From NCBI RefSeq assembly GCF_019249245.1, contig NZ_JAESDK010000003.1, forward strand, positions 1 through 64,000: a DNA stretch of 64,000 nt, read 5' to 3'. A program made the translations under genes and the position numbers. The notes beneath the pieces were generated by a model that did not search any database, was not told where the DNA came from, and worked only from the letters and a program-made list of their open reading frames with translations. The DNA comes from Alteromonas lipotrueiana (GTDB lineage Bacteria; Pseudomonadota; Gammaproteobacteria; Enterobacterales; Alteromonadaceae). Below, in pieces: positions 35,508-45,485 of the stretch (position 1 is the stretch's first letter; each line of letters opens with the position of its first letter).

Positions 35508-36060
35508 CGGTGGTTTCTCCTAATGATTCAGCCATGCTGATCAATTTATTGCGTATACTATTACGTTGGTTTTCACTGAAGGGGCTGACCGACAATAGCT
35601 CCTGAAAGCTTAGGCCATCTATGGCCAGCCACAACAAAAGACTATCGAAGTACAGCTGAGGCTCACCTTGCAGTTCTTGCTCAAACTCTTCCATATGAGC
35701 TTTAACACTGTGTAGCAATTCAGGGTTTTCGGTAGCAGCCACCAGCAATATACGGGCATAGTCCAGGTTTACGTGCTCATGCACTCTTTGGCGGGTTCGC
35801 AGCATTCGTGAAATAGGCAGTAAGTTATCATAGTCATTGCTGATGCCGCCTTCGTAGCTTTTCACTGTATCCATCAGGTTATCAAGCAGCGCTTCTAACA
35901 GCATTTCTTTATTTTTAAAGTAATGCATTACGCCGCCTTTGCTCATGGCGCAGTCACTGGCAACTTTATCCAGGGTCAATGTTTTCGGACCCTGATTAAT
36001 AGCAATGTTTATAGCGGCATCGATAATGCGTTGACGTGAAGTAATTTTATCTGACGACAT
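35497..36060 (-). CDS. TetR family repressor of the RND pump
   Basis: A 187-residue regulator. The N-terminal HTH ('DKVASDCAMSKGGVMHYFKNKEMLLEALL', residues 25-55) is followed by an all-helical ligand domain. Start at 36060 is used, because the longer frame enters the palindromic operator at 36077-36092. It is the first gene of the efflux operon and is likely autoregulated through the operator 16 bp upstream. The inducer is probably a pump substrate. Confidence 0.9.
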   Translation of the reverse strand: MSSDKITSRQRIIDAAINIAINQGPKTLTLDKVASDCAMSKGGVMHYFKNKEMLLEALLDNLMDTVKSYEGGISNDYDNLLPISRMLRTRQRVHEHVNLDYARILLVAATENPELLHSVKAHMEEFEQELQGEPQLYFDSLLLWLAIDGLSFQELLSVSPFSENQRNSIRNKLISMAESLGETTGEN

Positions 36061-36076
36061 AGCAAACCCAATAACA

Positions 36077-36092
36077 AACCAACTGGTCGGTT
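36077..36092 (-). promoter_or_regulatory. TetR operator upstream of the RND operon
   Basis: AACCAACTGGTCGGTT is an 8+8 imperfect palindrome with one mismatch (half site AACCRAC). ACCGACCAGT-type palindromes are typical of TetR efflux repressors. It lies in the 5' leader or promoter of tetR. Confidence 0.6.
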
Positions 36093-36212
36093 TTACATTA
36101 TACAAAAAATATCAAAAACTGACATACAAGATTCACGCTTTAATGAAATTATTTGGGTAGGAACAATGTGATGGTATTGATAGATGTAAAAGGTGGAGCG
36201 AGGGGCGAACAT

Positions 36213-36241
36213 AAAAAAACCGGCCTTAGAGGGCCGGTTTA
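36213..36241 (-). terminator. Intrinsic terminator of ahpF
   Basis: On the minus strand AAACCGGCCCTCTAAGGCCGGTTTTTTT: an 8-bp GC stem with T-run 30 bp past the ahpF stop. Confidence 0.85.
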
Positions 36242-36269
36242 TAAGTCTAGCTGAAAAAAATCAGATTTA

Positions 36270-37856
36270 TTAAGCTGCGCTAGCTTCTGCTTCTTTATCA
36301 GCCTCGTGGGTCAGTAAATACTCAAAGGCTGCCAGGGAGGCTTTCGCGCCCTCGCCCATTGAGACTACAATTTGCTTGTACGGCACCGTGGTCACATCGC
36401 CTGCGGCATAAATACCCGGCTCTGACGTGTTGCATTTTTCGTCAATATTAACTTCACCATGTTTAGTCAGCTCTACTACTTCTTTCAAAAACTGACTGTT
36501 TGGCACAAGTCCGATTTGAACAAATACACCTGCCAATTCAAGCGTATGCACCTGCTCGGTGCCACGATCCTGATATTCGATTGCACTGACTTTGCCATTA
36601 CTTGCAACTATCTGCCGTGTTGCAGCATTACGAATAATAGTAATGTTGTCGCGTTTTTCAGCTTGCTTAACCAAGACCTGATCTGCTTTTAAATCGGGCA
36701 TAAATTCAAACACAGTCACCGATTTTACAATTCCCGCTAGGTCCAGGGCAGCTTCAATACCTGAATTACCACCACCAATAACAGCAACATCTTTACCTTT
36801 AAAGAACGGGCCATCACAGTGCGGGCAATACGCCACGCCATTACCAACGTTTTCACGTTCACCAGGAACACCCAGCTCTCTCCAGCGTGCCCCTGTTGCT
36901 ACAATCACAGAGCGGGTAGCAATTTGTTCACCTGAAGACAGATTAATGGTTTTAACATGACCTTTGTCGATGCTATCTACACGAACATGCTCTTTAAGAG
37001 TAATGTCGTAGTCTTTCATATGCTCCATTAACTTACCGACCAATTCGGGTCCGGTAGTCTTTGAAACTGAAATAAGGTTTTCAATACCCATGGTATCTTT
37101 TACCTGGCCACCAAAGCTCTCAGCAACCAAGGTAACTTTTAACCCTTTACGAGCGCTATAAATGGCAGAGCTTACACCTGCCGGACCACCGCCAATCACG
37201 GTCACATCCTGCATCGGCAGCGACTGACCTTTATTGGCGTCTTTTAAAGACGGATCGCGCTCGATAAGTTTATCGATTAACGTACCTGCCTCAACTTTAC
37301 CATTGGCAAACAACTCACCGTTTAGGTAAACCGACGGTACGCCCTGAATGTCACGTTTGGCGACAAGGTCAGGATACAGCCCACCATCAATCATTTCTGT
37401 TTTGATATGTGGGTTGATAAGTGCGAACTGATTTAATGCCTGAACAACTTCCGGACAATTATGGCAGCTCAAACTTATAAATACTTCAAAGTTAAGGTCT
37501 TCTTTAACCCCTTTGACAATGCTTTGCAGACTATCGTCTACTTTTAATGCTGTACCTGATGCGTGCAGCATAGCCAGAACCAATGAATTAAACTCATGGC
37601 CTGCTGGAATTCCTGAGAATCGAATTCCTGTATCTTCACCGTCGGCTTCTAATAAAAAGCTCAGCGAGCTGCGTAAAACACCGTTAGTGTCGCGTTCTTC
37701 AAAATGAATATTTTCGCTCACCCCAGCAATATCAGACAGAAACGTCACGAGCTCGTCACGCTTGCTGTGTTCGCCAGTCTGGAGCACGAACGTTACTTCT
37801 TTTTGCATGGATTCAGCATAGCCTTTTAGCGCTTGCAAAATTTCTTTAGTCAACAC
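36270..37856 (-). CDS. ahpF: Alkyl hydroperoxide reductase subunit F
   Basis: A 528-residue flavoprotein that passes electrons from NAD(P)H to AhpC. Order: N-terminal double thioredoxin-like domain with 'SCHNCPEV' (CxxC, about residue 130), then FAD domain ('[19 protein letters not shown]'), disulfide centre '[10 protein letters not shown]', and NAD(P) domain ('[15 protein letters not shown]'). Length and order match E. coli AhpF. It lies 83 bp downstream of ahpC in the same direction and ends in a strong terminator. An OxyR-type box was looked for but is not clear. Confidence 0.95.
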   Translation of the reverse strand: MLTKEILQALKGYAESMQKEVTFVLQTGEHSKRDELVTFLSDIAGVSENIHFEERDTNGVLRSSLSFLLEADGEDTGIRFSGIPAGHEFNSLVLAMLHASGTALKVDDSLQSIVKGVKEDLNFEVFISLSCHNCPEVVQALNQFALINPHIKTEMIDGGLYPDLVAKRDIQGVPSVYLNGELFANGKVEAGTLIDKLIERDPSLKDANKGQSLPMQDVTVIGGGPAGVSSAIYSARKGLKVTLVAESFGGQVKDTMGIENLISVSKTTGPELVGKLMEHMKDYDITLKEHVRVDSIDKGHVKTINLSSGEQIATRSVIVATGARWRELGVPGERENVGNGVAYCPHCDGPFFKGKDVAVIGGGNSGIEAALDLAGIVKSVTVFEFMPDLKADQVLVKQAEKRDNITIIRNAATRQIVASNGKVSAIEYQDRGTEQVHTLELAGVFVQIGLVPNSQFLKEVVELTKHGEVNIDEKCNTSEPGIYAAGDVTTVPYKQIVVSMGEGAKASLAAFEYLLTHEADKEAEASAA

Positions 37857-37939
37857 GTCGAATCTGCCTCTCTTTAGTGTGGGTGATAAGGGGCAAGCTA
37901 CTGCTCGCCCCTATAATGATAGTAAAAACTATCTACTGG

Positions 37940-38503
37940 TTAGATTTTGCCAACCAAGTCTAGTGAAGGTGCCAATGTTTCTTCACCTTCTTTCCATTTT
38001 GCCGGGCAAACTTCACCTGGGTGAGAAGCAACATACTGCGCCGCTTTCACTTTACGTACCAGGTCATCTGCGTCACGACCGATACCTTCAGATGTAATTT
38101 CCATAGCCTGAACAATACCTTCCGGGTCAACAACAAATGTTGCACGGTCAGCCAAACCCATGTTTTCACGCATACAATCGAAATTGCGCGTAATTTCGCC
38201 AGTAGGGTCACCAATCATCGCAAATTTGATTTTGTTGATGGTGTCTGAAGACTGATGCCATGCAGCGTGGGTAAAGTGGGTATCTGTTGATACAGAGAAC
38301 ACTTCAACACCACGAGATTGCAGTTCTTCATACTTATCAGCAATATCGCCAAGCTCTGTTGGACATACAAATGTAAAATCTGCTGGGTAAAATACAAATA
38401 CAGACCATTTGTCTTTGATGTCTTCGCTGCTTACTTCTACAAACTCGCCATTTTTAAATGCGTTTGCTTTAAATGGTTTAATAGCAGTGTTGATCAATGC
38501 CAT
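37940..38503 (-). CDS. ahpC: Alkyl hydroperoxide reductase subunit C (2-Cys peroxiredoxin)
   Basis: A 187-residue peroxiredoxin that reduces H2O2, organic peroxides and peroxynitrite in the cytoplasm. Peroxidatic Cys is in '[11 protein letters not shown]' and resolving Cys in '[11 protein letters not shown]', the E. coli AhpC arrangement. The ribosome site AAAGGAG 7 bp before the ATG is strong. It is paired with ahpF downstream. The divergent gene at 38781 shares the promoter region. Confidence 0.95.
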   Translation of the reverse strand: MALINTAIKPFKANAFKNGEFVEVSSEDIKDKWSVFVFYPADFTFVCPTELGDIADKYEELQSRGVEVFSVSTDTHFTHAAWHQSSDTINKIKFAMIGDPTGEITRNFDCMRENMGLADRATFVVDPEGIVQAMEITSEGIGRDADDLVRKVKAAQYVASHPGEVCPAKWKEGEETLAPSLDLVGKI

Positions 38504-38780
38504 GGTTAATCTCCTTTTGAGGTTAATTTATGCTGTGAAATTTTCACCGATAAGTAAAAACTCACAGAGACTACGAATTAATGAAATTGTCGGTTTGCTT
38601 TAATTCGCTCCCCGTTCGATTGATTGAAATAATAGCGAACGTTGAAGCACAATGATAATTGGTAATGTTGAACAGTTAAATCAGTTTTTATGATTAATAA
38701 TTTTCTTTTCAGCGGAATAATTGAACTACTTAGCGTCTCAAAATTTTTATAATGTTGCAAGTTTAAGGACATCACTTTTA

Positions 38781-40142
38781 ATGAATAGCCTTGATAAAAC
38801 CTCTTCGATACAAGATCGCGAAGCCTTTGTTGCAAAACAGTTATGTCGGGTAGATGGCTGTGGACCTAACCCCTTATTAGGCAAACACGCAAAAATGGCC
38901 GAAAGCCCCTATGCTTTTTATCGTGGCAGTGCCCAACTTTTTTACGCCGACCTACAATCTAATCGTTTTCATCTTCCCGACTGCCTTACGGCATTACCTC
39001 TCACCTGCGTGGTAGGTGATTGCCATGTGTCTAACTTTGGGTTCATAACCGAAGAAGGCTCCCACGGTGATACGGTAATTTTTGCGCCTAATGATTTTGA
39101 CGATGCCTGCGTGGGGCTGGCGGGCTGGGATATTATGCGGTTTTTAACTTCCTTAGCTCTGGCCGGGCGGTATGCGCAAGGCATTAAAGCCGGTCGCTTT
39201 ATGCATGACAAAACCCGCACCCACAAGCCCGTAGTGAACGATGAGGATATCACTGAGGCAATGGCAGGCTTTATCCAACAATATGTAACTACGTCAAAAC
39301 AGCTGTGTGATGACCCTGATAAAATTAACACAGCAATAGAAAATATCGGGCCAGGTACCCGTTTAACCAAACAATATGACAAGGCCTGCAGACGGGCAGC
39401 AGGCGGACGGGAGTTCACCACAAAAAGCGCGTTGGCCAAAGCGGTTTATATGAGTGAGGACGGTCTGCGCTTTTTATGCAAAACAGAAAAGTTCACGCCA
39501 TTAGCCCCGCATTACTATAAAGAGCTTGAAGCCGCTTTTGCACCCTATATGGATGATAAAATTATTGATATTGTGCAACGCAATAACGCGGGTACGGGCT
39601 CAGTGAATATGGCCCGCTATTATTTTTTGGTTGGGCCTGATAAACCGCACACCGCCGACAGCTTTTCTCAGTGCCATATCGTTGAGGTTAAACAACAACG
39701 CGAGGCTGCGCCATTGTATTACTTTGAACCGTTGTCTGCCGTAAACCGACTAAATCCGGCGCACCTCACAGCGCGATGCCAACGAAAAATGCAACGCAAG
39801 CCAGATTTGCTGTTAGATGAAGTGTGCTGGCAACAACAGCATTATCTAATCAGGTCGCGGCATCATGCCCGGGTACGTATCGATCCTGTCGATGTCACCA
39901 TGGGCAATAAAAGCGTAAACGGCGGGTTTGTTGATTACGCACGATGGTGTGGTCAGGCATTAGCGCTTGCCCATGCTCGCGGCGATCGACGCTCTATCAG
40001 GTTTGAGCAAGCAGTATGTAACCAGGTGACGGGCAACGAAGACACTCTGATTTCAGCTGCGTGGGAGTATTGTCAGCAGGTTACCACTGATTATCAGACT
40101 TTTGTCAGAGCCTTATCGAACCCTGAAACATTGCAGGATTAA
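38781..40142 (+). CDS. DUF2252 family protein
   Basis: A 453-residue soluble protein. 'YAFYRGSAQLFYADL', 'VVGDCHVSNFG', 'FAPNDFDDACVGLAGWDIMRFLTSL', then 'AWEYCQQVTTDYQTF' towards the end fit DUF2252, a family with a protein-kinase-like (aminoglycoside phosphotransferase-like) fold whose 'GDxHxxNFG' and 'NDFD' motifs look like a catalytic loop and a metal-binding Asp. The substrate is unknown. The ATG at 38781 is favoured over 38721 because the former is in the usual place relative to the family start and AAGGA lies upstream, although the spacing is long (about 12 bp). Confidence 0.8.
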   Translation: MNSLDKTSSIQDREAFVAKQLCRVDGCGPNPLLGKHAKMAESPYAFYRGSAQLFYADLQSNRFHLPDCLTALPLTCVVGDCHVSNFGFITEEGSHGDTVIFAPNDFDDACVGLAGWDIMRFLTSLALAGRYAQGIKAGRFMHDKTRTHKPVVNDEDITEAMAGFIQQYVTTSKQLCDDPDKINTAIENIGPGTRLTKQYDKACRRAAGGREFTTKSALAKAVYMSEDGLRFLCKTEKFTPLAPHYYKELEAAFAPYMDDKIIDIVQRNNAGTGSVNMARYYFLVGPDKPHTADSFSQCHIVEVKQQREAAPLYYFEPLSAVNRLNPAHLTARCQRKMQRKPDLLLDEVCWQQQHYLIRSRHHARVRIDPVDVTMGNKSVNGGFVDYARWCGQALALAHARGDRRSIRFEQAVCNQVTGNEDTLISAAWEYCQQVTTDYQTFVRALSNPETLQD

Positions 40143-40269
40143 GGTTTATCAAAACGAACGTTTTTCTCCGCTTTGATATACCGAAGTTAGGACTGCATTG
40201 CTGTGAAATCTCGGGCAGTTTCAAAACTACCGATGAGTAAATGCCCTTGAGTTATATGCTCTTGTCAGG

Positions 40270-41211
40270 CTAATCGCGTTCGTCTGGCCAGATTTTCCAG
40301 GCATACTGGTTTCGGCCATTGTGCTTGGCTTCATACAAAGCGCTATCGGCACAATCCACTAATGTTCGCTCGTCTGGTTTGCAGTCGGTAATCTGGCTAA
40401 AAACAATAGTCGCAATACCAATGCTTACCGTAAGATAATCATGCTGTGAGGCATAGCGATGCTCGTAGCGTTGCTGATTGAATTGGTCAAGTATTTGAGC
40501 TGCAATTGCCACAGCGCCCACCTGGTCGGTCGCATTTAAGATAATTCCAAATTCTTCACCACCCAGACGGCTCACTACATCAGTACCCCGCCTGGCGCTG
40601 TCTTCAAGAATACGTGACACATGAATTAAGCAATCATCACCTTTGCCGTGCCCATACCCATCGTTGTAAGACTTAAAATCGTCAATATCGATGATGAGTA
40701 ACGACAAACACACTTGCTCGCGTTGACAATGTTCAATCTCCCACAGCATGGTTTCATCAAATCGGCGTCGGTTCGCCAGCCCGGTGAGTGGGTCGGTCGC
40801 GGCCAGTGATTCAAGCTGTAGGGTTTGTTGATACAGCCGGGTATGGGTCTGAACTCTGGCTTTTAAAATGGCGTTTTCAACAGGCTTTGTAATGTAATCA
40901 ACTGCGCCTAGCTCAAAGCCTTCGGTTTGCTGATTGACTGTATCTAATGCTGTGACAAATATTATCGGAATGGGATGGGTGCGCTCGTTTTGTTTTAGCT
41001 GCCGACACAGTTCAAAGCCACTTGTTTGTGGCATGATTACATCCAGCAGAATAAGCTCGGGCTGAAGTTCAATTGCGCGACTTAACCCATCCTGAGGAGT
41101 GGTGCTAACAAAGACATCATAGCCAGACGACAATGCTTCAGCGATCCGCTGGACCGACATCACATCATCATCAATAATTAACACTTTAGGTTTAACGCGG
41201 GTTGGCAACAT
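40270..41211 (-). CDS. Response regulator with GGDEF output (diguanylate cyclase)
   Basis: A 313-residue regulator. A REC domain (Asp57 phosphoacceptor in 'LILLDVIMP') is joined to a GGDEF domain with active-site 'RLGGEEF' (residues 217-221) and an inhibitory I-site R208-G-T-D211 five residues ahead, so it should make c-di-GMP and be inhibited by product. It is divergent from the hybrid histidine kinase at 41368. A phosphorelay between them is likely, as the kinase ends in an HPt. It would link a sensed signal to surface attachment or motility. Confidence 0.92.
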   Translation of the reverse strand: MLPTRVKPKVLIIDDDVMSVQRIAEALSSGYDVFVSTTPQDGLSRAIELQPELILLDVIMPQTSGFELCRQLKQNERTHPIPIIFVTALDTVNQQTEGFELGAVDYITKPVENAILKARVQTHTRLYQQTLQLESLAATDPLTGLANRRRFDETMLWEIEHCQREQVCLSLLIIDIDDFKSYNDGYGHGKGDDCLIHVSRILEDSARRGTDVVSRLGGEEFGIILNATDQVGAVAIAAQILDQFNQQRYEHRYASQHDYLTVSIGIATIVFSQITDCKPDERTLVDCADSALYEAKHNGRNQYAWKIWPDERD

Positions 41212-41367
41212 ACAACATCCTACTATTGTTAAGCAAAAGTACGCATAACTCTGAATTTAGAACTATTCTTGAATCAATATCGTGGCGAGCTGCCGTTTTT
41301 CTTTCTTTTCTGACTCGCTATTTGTCTATTGACAATCGTTTAAGACAATCTATAAACAGGAGAAGCA

Positions 41368-44300
41368 ATGGATGCGACCCATATTCTTATTGTTACAGCG
41401 CACTTAGGAATTTCCTTACTCTTTTATTATTTTTACTACCGCCTTCATTCAAAGGGTATCAGGGTGGTGTTCCTGGTAGCATTTATTGTATTTCTGATGG
41501 CTGGCACTGAACGGCTATTTTCTATTTTAAACAATGCGTACAGCCCTGTTTTTATAGCCGCGATCCTTATCATTAGCGCCGCCCTGCTCACCCTGTATAC
41601 AATTTATAGATGCAAACTCGCTAACACGCAATTTTCGCGGCAAAAATATCCGTTCAATGTCACTAAACCAAAGAACCAGGGACAATCCTTGAGTTCGGCC
41701 CCCCATAGCATTTTATCAAGCCCCGGCGATCTGTTATTCAACACATTGCCGGTTTGGCTGGTGAAATGCCATGAAGAAGGGTTTGTTTCGTGCTGGCAAA
41801 GTGCGCCTTTGCAACATTTATTAAAAAATAAGCCTGGCTGTTATTGGATAAACCCTGCCGACCAGACTCTGGTTTTTGAAGCAGAGCTTCACCATGGTTT
41901 GTCACAATTTGCTCTGGGCAACGAAAATGAGGCTTGTTTTTCATGTATGGAAAAGGGCCGGGTAAAAGTACGACGAGTGCAAAATAATCATCTTCTTTTA
42001 GAATTTCAGTCCGTTGACAATGACAAGGTTAAGTCAACACCCGTATTACAACACGAGTCTCTTAAGCAAGCATTCAACGCCTCTATTGCCGGGGTGTTTG
42101 TATTTGATGCCGTCAGCCAGCGTCCGTACTTTATTAACGATCGTTTTGAACAGATAACCGGGCACGAACAACAATCAACATTACAAAAAGGGCCTGTGGC
42201 ATTGCTTAGGCTGGTACACAAGGAGGATCAAAAAAGGGTAATACGCCATTTTCGGCATCTTTTTTTGTACACGGGTAGCAATGCTATCAGTAGCCCGGTG
42301 CAATTCCGGTTTTTGCATGCAAAAGGAAAATGGGTTTGGTTGATGGGACAATATTCGGTTCTTAGCTTTACCCGCGATCAGAATGTTCATCGTCTTATGG
42401 GCAGTTACCTGGATATCACAGTGCTGCACCGATTACAGGATAATTTGGTTAAAGCCAAAGAAGACGCAGAGCAGGCCAACAAAACCAAAACTGAATTTCT
42501 GGCTAATATGAGCCATGAAATCAGAACCCCTATGAACGCAGTATTGGCCCTTACCGACATGCTTCTTAAAATGGAACTAGGCAACACACAGCGAGAATAC
42601 TTGTCAAAAGTCCAACTGTCTTCTCAGTCGCTGCTAAATATTCTTAACGATATTCTGGATTACTCCAAACTAGAGGCTGGTAAACTTCGCATTTGTGCCG
42701 AAAACGTTGATTTGTTCACACTGCTATCAGAGGTTTTGCATCTGTTTAGTGTCAGCGCTGCTGATAAAAACCTGCAATTATGCTGTAAACTTCATCCTGA
42801 GTGCCCACGCTGGATTGTCAGCGACGGCATGCGTATTAAGCAGATATTATCTAACCTTGTGGGCAATGCTATAAAATTTACTGACACGGGTATGGTGTGT
42901 CTGCACGTGAAGCTGGACGTAACAGAGCGCGGTGATTCGCTATTGCAGTTTAAGATCTCCGATACTGGGACAGGCATGGATAAAGACCAGTTATCTCTGT
43001 TATTTGGAGCTTTTTCCCAGGCCGATAACTCTATTTGCCGACGCTATGGCGGCAGTGGTCTTGGCCTTTCAATCTCGAAAAAACTGGCCGGCTTATTAGA
43101 CGGCGGCCTAACCGGCACCAGTGCTATCGGCGAAGGCAGTTGCTTTTGTTTTTCCTTGCCGCTGTTATTACCTGCCTCCCCTGTCCCCCCAAGCCTGAAC
43201 ACCAATATGTCTGTGGGCGTAGTTACCCCGCACCAGGGCGCCAGCCCTATATACCATTATTGCCAGATGCTACAGGTCGATGTGATTTTTGAGCATGACT
43301 TAGCACAGCTTTTTTCCCAAAATATTCCTGACTGTGACATTCTGGTGGTAGATTTGGGTGGGGCAGATTATACACAGCAACACGCTATAATGACCCATAT
43401 GTTAAGTAAAAACCCAGCCACCGGCATTGCCACCAGGGTGGTGTTTATTGGCTGCGATAAATACGCTCAAAGCGCCGCCACCGATATCATCTTAAATCAG
43501 CCGTCAGTTTGGGTATTTCCGCCTTTTTTACCCAGCGATTTGGAAACTGCCTTCAATTCACTGGTATCTAAAACCGGTGCAGGTACCGGTCAAAGCGGCC
43601 GTGATAAAGTTCGTTTTCCAAATTGTGCTGCGTTGGTCGTTGAAGACAATGCAATGAATCAGTACGTCGCAAACCAGCTTTTAACCGCTATCGGTTTTAC
43701 AGTGACCCTGGCCAGCAGCGGCGAACAAGCCTTGCAGCTAGTAGAGCAGCAGGCTTTTGATGTGATTTTTATGGATTTACAAATGCCAGGTATGGATGGT
43801 TACTCAACCACCCTGGCAATGAAAAAACGGCCCGCGCTAAAAAATACGCCTATAATTGCCATTTCTGCCGCAGTGCTTGAACAGGACAAACAGCGTGTTA
43901 TCAATGTGGGCATGGACGCGCATATTCCTAAACCAATAGACCGGAATATGCTACTAGACACTTTATTAACCTGCCTGAAACCAAAGGCAGTTTTTGACAA
44001 CCAATTAGCCTCAGACGCCCCCCAAACCTATCACGACAACAAAGTGGTGCATAAACAGTTTCGTCAGCTTTTACCCGGATTTGATATAAGTTCGGTATTT
44101 CGCCGGCTTGGAAATGACGCTGAGCAGTACCGACAACTATTGACAAACTTTAACCTGCAGTACAGCGGCGCAGAAGACTTTGCAATAAACGCTGAGTCTT
44201 CTGATAAACAACAGCGCCAGCTGCATTCACTCAAAAGCATGGCGGCGACAATCGGGGCAAACCGATTGTCGGTTTTGGCTGCTGAAGGCGAAAAAAATCT

Positions 44301-44616
44301 GGCAGACGGTCACCTTGTGACTGTTCGTGTCATTACTGACGAACTTGCTCTGGTCATTAAAACGATACGTCATTGTTTAACGCACCTTAATACCCAAAAG
44401 TCGCCACCTTTGTTATCAGGAGCCACCAATCTGGACGACCTTCAATCGCGTTTAGAAAAGCGTGGTTACATGCGCCACAGCGACATTGAACGTTACCGCG
44501 AGAGCCTTGAGGAAAAGTTTGGGCAACAAACAGCGCAGCAAATCTGTCTGGCTATGGCCCGTCTTGACTATAGCCAGGCTATCGACTTATTAACACAGAC
44601 CGAGAATACATCCTGA
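41368..44616 (+). CDS. Hybrid histidine kinase with REC and HPt domains
   Basis: A 1082-residue membrane sensor. It has two to three N-terminal membrane helices (about 1-75), a poorly conserved region (about 110-225), a PAS domain (about 227-360), HisKA with His383 in 'ANMSHEIRTP', HATPase ('GNAIKFTD', 'DTGTGMDKDQL', 'GSGLGLSISKKLAG'), and a degenerate receiver-like stretch (about 610-735). A true REC follows with Asp803 ('FMDLQMPG'), then an HPt with His953 ('QLHSLKSMAATIGA') and about 60 further residues. It is a complete phosphorelay in one chain. It is divergent from the REC-GGDEF gene, its likely target. Confidence 0.92.
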   Translation: MDATHILIVTAHLGISLLFYYFYYRLHSKGIRVVFLVAFIVFLMAGTERLFSILNNAYSPVFIAAILIISAALLTLYTIYRCKLANTQFSRQKYPFNVTKPKNQGQSLSSAPHSILSSPGDLLFNTLPVWLVKCHEEGFVSCWQSAPLQHLLKNKPGCYWINPADQTLVFEAELHHGLSQFALGNENEACFSCMEKGRVKVRRVQNNHLLLEFQSVDNDKVKSTPVLQHESLKQAFNASIAGVFVFDAVSQRPYFINDRFEQITGHEQQSTLQKGPVALLRLVHKEDQKRVIRHFRHLFLYTGSNAISSPVQFRFLHAKGKWVWLMGQYSVLSFTRDQNVHRLMGSYLDITVLHRLQDNLVKAKEDAEQANKTKTEFLANMSHEIRTPMNAVLALTDMLLKMELGNTQREYLSKVQLSSQSLLNILNDILDYSKLEAGKLRICAENVDLFTLLSEVLHLFSVSAADKNLQLCCKLHPECPRWIVSDGMRIKQILSNLVGNAIKFTDTGMVCLHVKLDVTERGDSLLQFKISDTGTGMDKDQLSLLFGAFSQADNSICRRYGGSGLGLSISKKLAGLLDGGLTGTSAIGEGSCFCFSLPLLLPASPVPPSLNTNMSVGVVTPHQGASPIYHYCQMLQVDVIFEHDLAQLFSQNIPDCDILVVDLGGADYTQQHAIMTHMLSKNPATGIATRVVFIGCDKYAQSAATDIILNQPSVWVFPPFLPSDLETAFNSLVSKTGAGTGQSGRDKVRFPNCAALVVEDNAMNQYVANQLLTAIGFTVTLASSGEQALQLVEQQAFDVIFMDLQMPGMDGYSTTLAMKKRPALKNTPIIAISAAVLEQDKQRVINVGMDAHIPKPIDRNMLLDTLLTCLKPKAVFDNQLASDAPQTYHDNKVVHKQFRQLLPGFDISSVFRRLGNDAEQYRQLLTNFNLQYSGAEDFAINAESSDKQQRQLHSLKSMAATIGANRLSVLAAEGEKNLADGHLVTVRVITDELALVIKTIRHCLTHLNTQKSPPLLSGATNLDDLQSRLEKRGYMRHSDIERYRESLEEKFGQQTAQQICLAMARLDYSQAIDLLTQTENTS

Positions 44617-44619
44617 AAA

Positions 44620-45285
44620 TTATTTTGGCGGATCAATTTTGTTACCAATACTGGTATTCACCCGATACCAGCCGGCAATAGAATAACGATTTTGCCGCGC
44701 GGGTTTGACCTCGTGCGGAAATTCTTCGCTAAGAAAAAGCACCACCGTGCCCAATTCTGGATAAACCGAAACGCCGGTGGCGTCTTCATCGTGCTGATAC
44801 AAAACCAGTTCGCCCTTATCCTGGGCCCCCCATTGCGGATTCAGATAGGTAACCATAGACAAAACCCGATTTGATGCCCCCCGGAATGCATCATAATGGC
44901 GTTTATAAAAATCGCCTGGCTGGTAATAAGCAAAATGGCTTTCAAACGAAAAAAGTCCCATAAATAAACGCCGGTTTAAATAGGTTTTTAATGCTTCACA
45001 CCAGGCCAGCCACTGGACTCCGGCATCACTTGAACCATCGATCCAACAGACTTTGTCGGTACGAACCGACTCGTTTTTATGAAATTTCTGTTTTCTGCCA
45101 ATACCTGCATTTTCAAAAGCACTGTGCGTTAGCGAGCACTGATATTGATACAACGACATAGCCATTTCATGCGACAATGCGTTTGGCTGAATACTATAGC
45201 CCTGCTGCTGTAACTGCACTGCAATACGCTCAAACAAATCGAGGTTGCTTGACGGTACCTCCGAAGTAGCGCTGTGGGGTGACAT
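44620..45285 (-). CDS. 2OG-Fe(II) dioxygenase (prolyl 4-hydroxylase-like)
   Basis: A 221-residue oxygenase. The double-stranded beta-helix core shows the iron ligands His-x-Asp in 'RHYDAFRG' and a later His in 'EEFPHEVKPARQNRYSIAGWY', whose Arg binds 2-oxoglutarate. 'GELVLYQHDED' and 'GTVVLFLSEEFPHEV' are typical of bacterial P4H/SM-20-type proteins, some of which modify EF-Tu; the substrate here is unknown. Two in-frame ATGs eight codons apart (45309 and 45285) are both possible; I use the later one, which has CGAGA upstream. It converges on the hybrid kinase with only 3 bp between stops. Confidence 0.82.
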   Translation of the reverse strand: MSPHSATSEVPSSNLDLFERIAVQLQQQGYSIQPNALSHEMAMSLYQYQCSLTHSAFENAGIGRKQKFHKNESVRTDKVCWIDGSSDAGVQWLAWCEALKTYLNRRLFMGLFSFESHFAYYQPGDFYKRHYDAFRGASNRVLSMVTYLNPQWGAQDKGELVLYQHDEDATGVSVYPELGTVVLFLSEEFPHEVKPARQNRYSIAGWYRVNTSIGNKIDPPK

Positions 45286-45485
45286 TAATAAATCTCGCGA
45301 ACAGGTCATTGAGAAAGGTCAGCTTATACGGCATATCCGTTTTTTTGGCAATCTGTTTAAACCGATTAAAGATCTACTTTTTTCCATAATTTTGCTAATC
45401 TGAAAGTCCGCTGACAAGGTATATATAACCTTGCGCTAATGGTTCATTCTTGCGGCATTGTTCGCCGCGATTGTAGAGGCAGTAT

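Noticed and set aside
38504-38720. OxyR binding site upstream of ahpC
   Set aside because: Only GTGAAAATTTCAC-like symmetry is seen; the four-part ATAG/CTAT spacing of an OxyR site is not.
41202-41510. 102-codon plus-strand ORF overlapping the histidine kinase start
   Set aside because: Overlaps the kinase N-terminus in another frame with no ribosome site; the kinase frame has membrane helices and continues.
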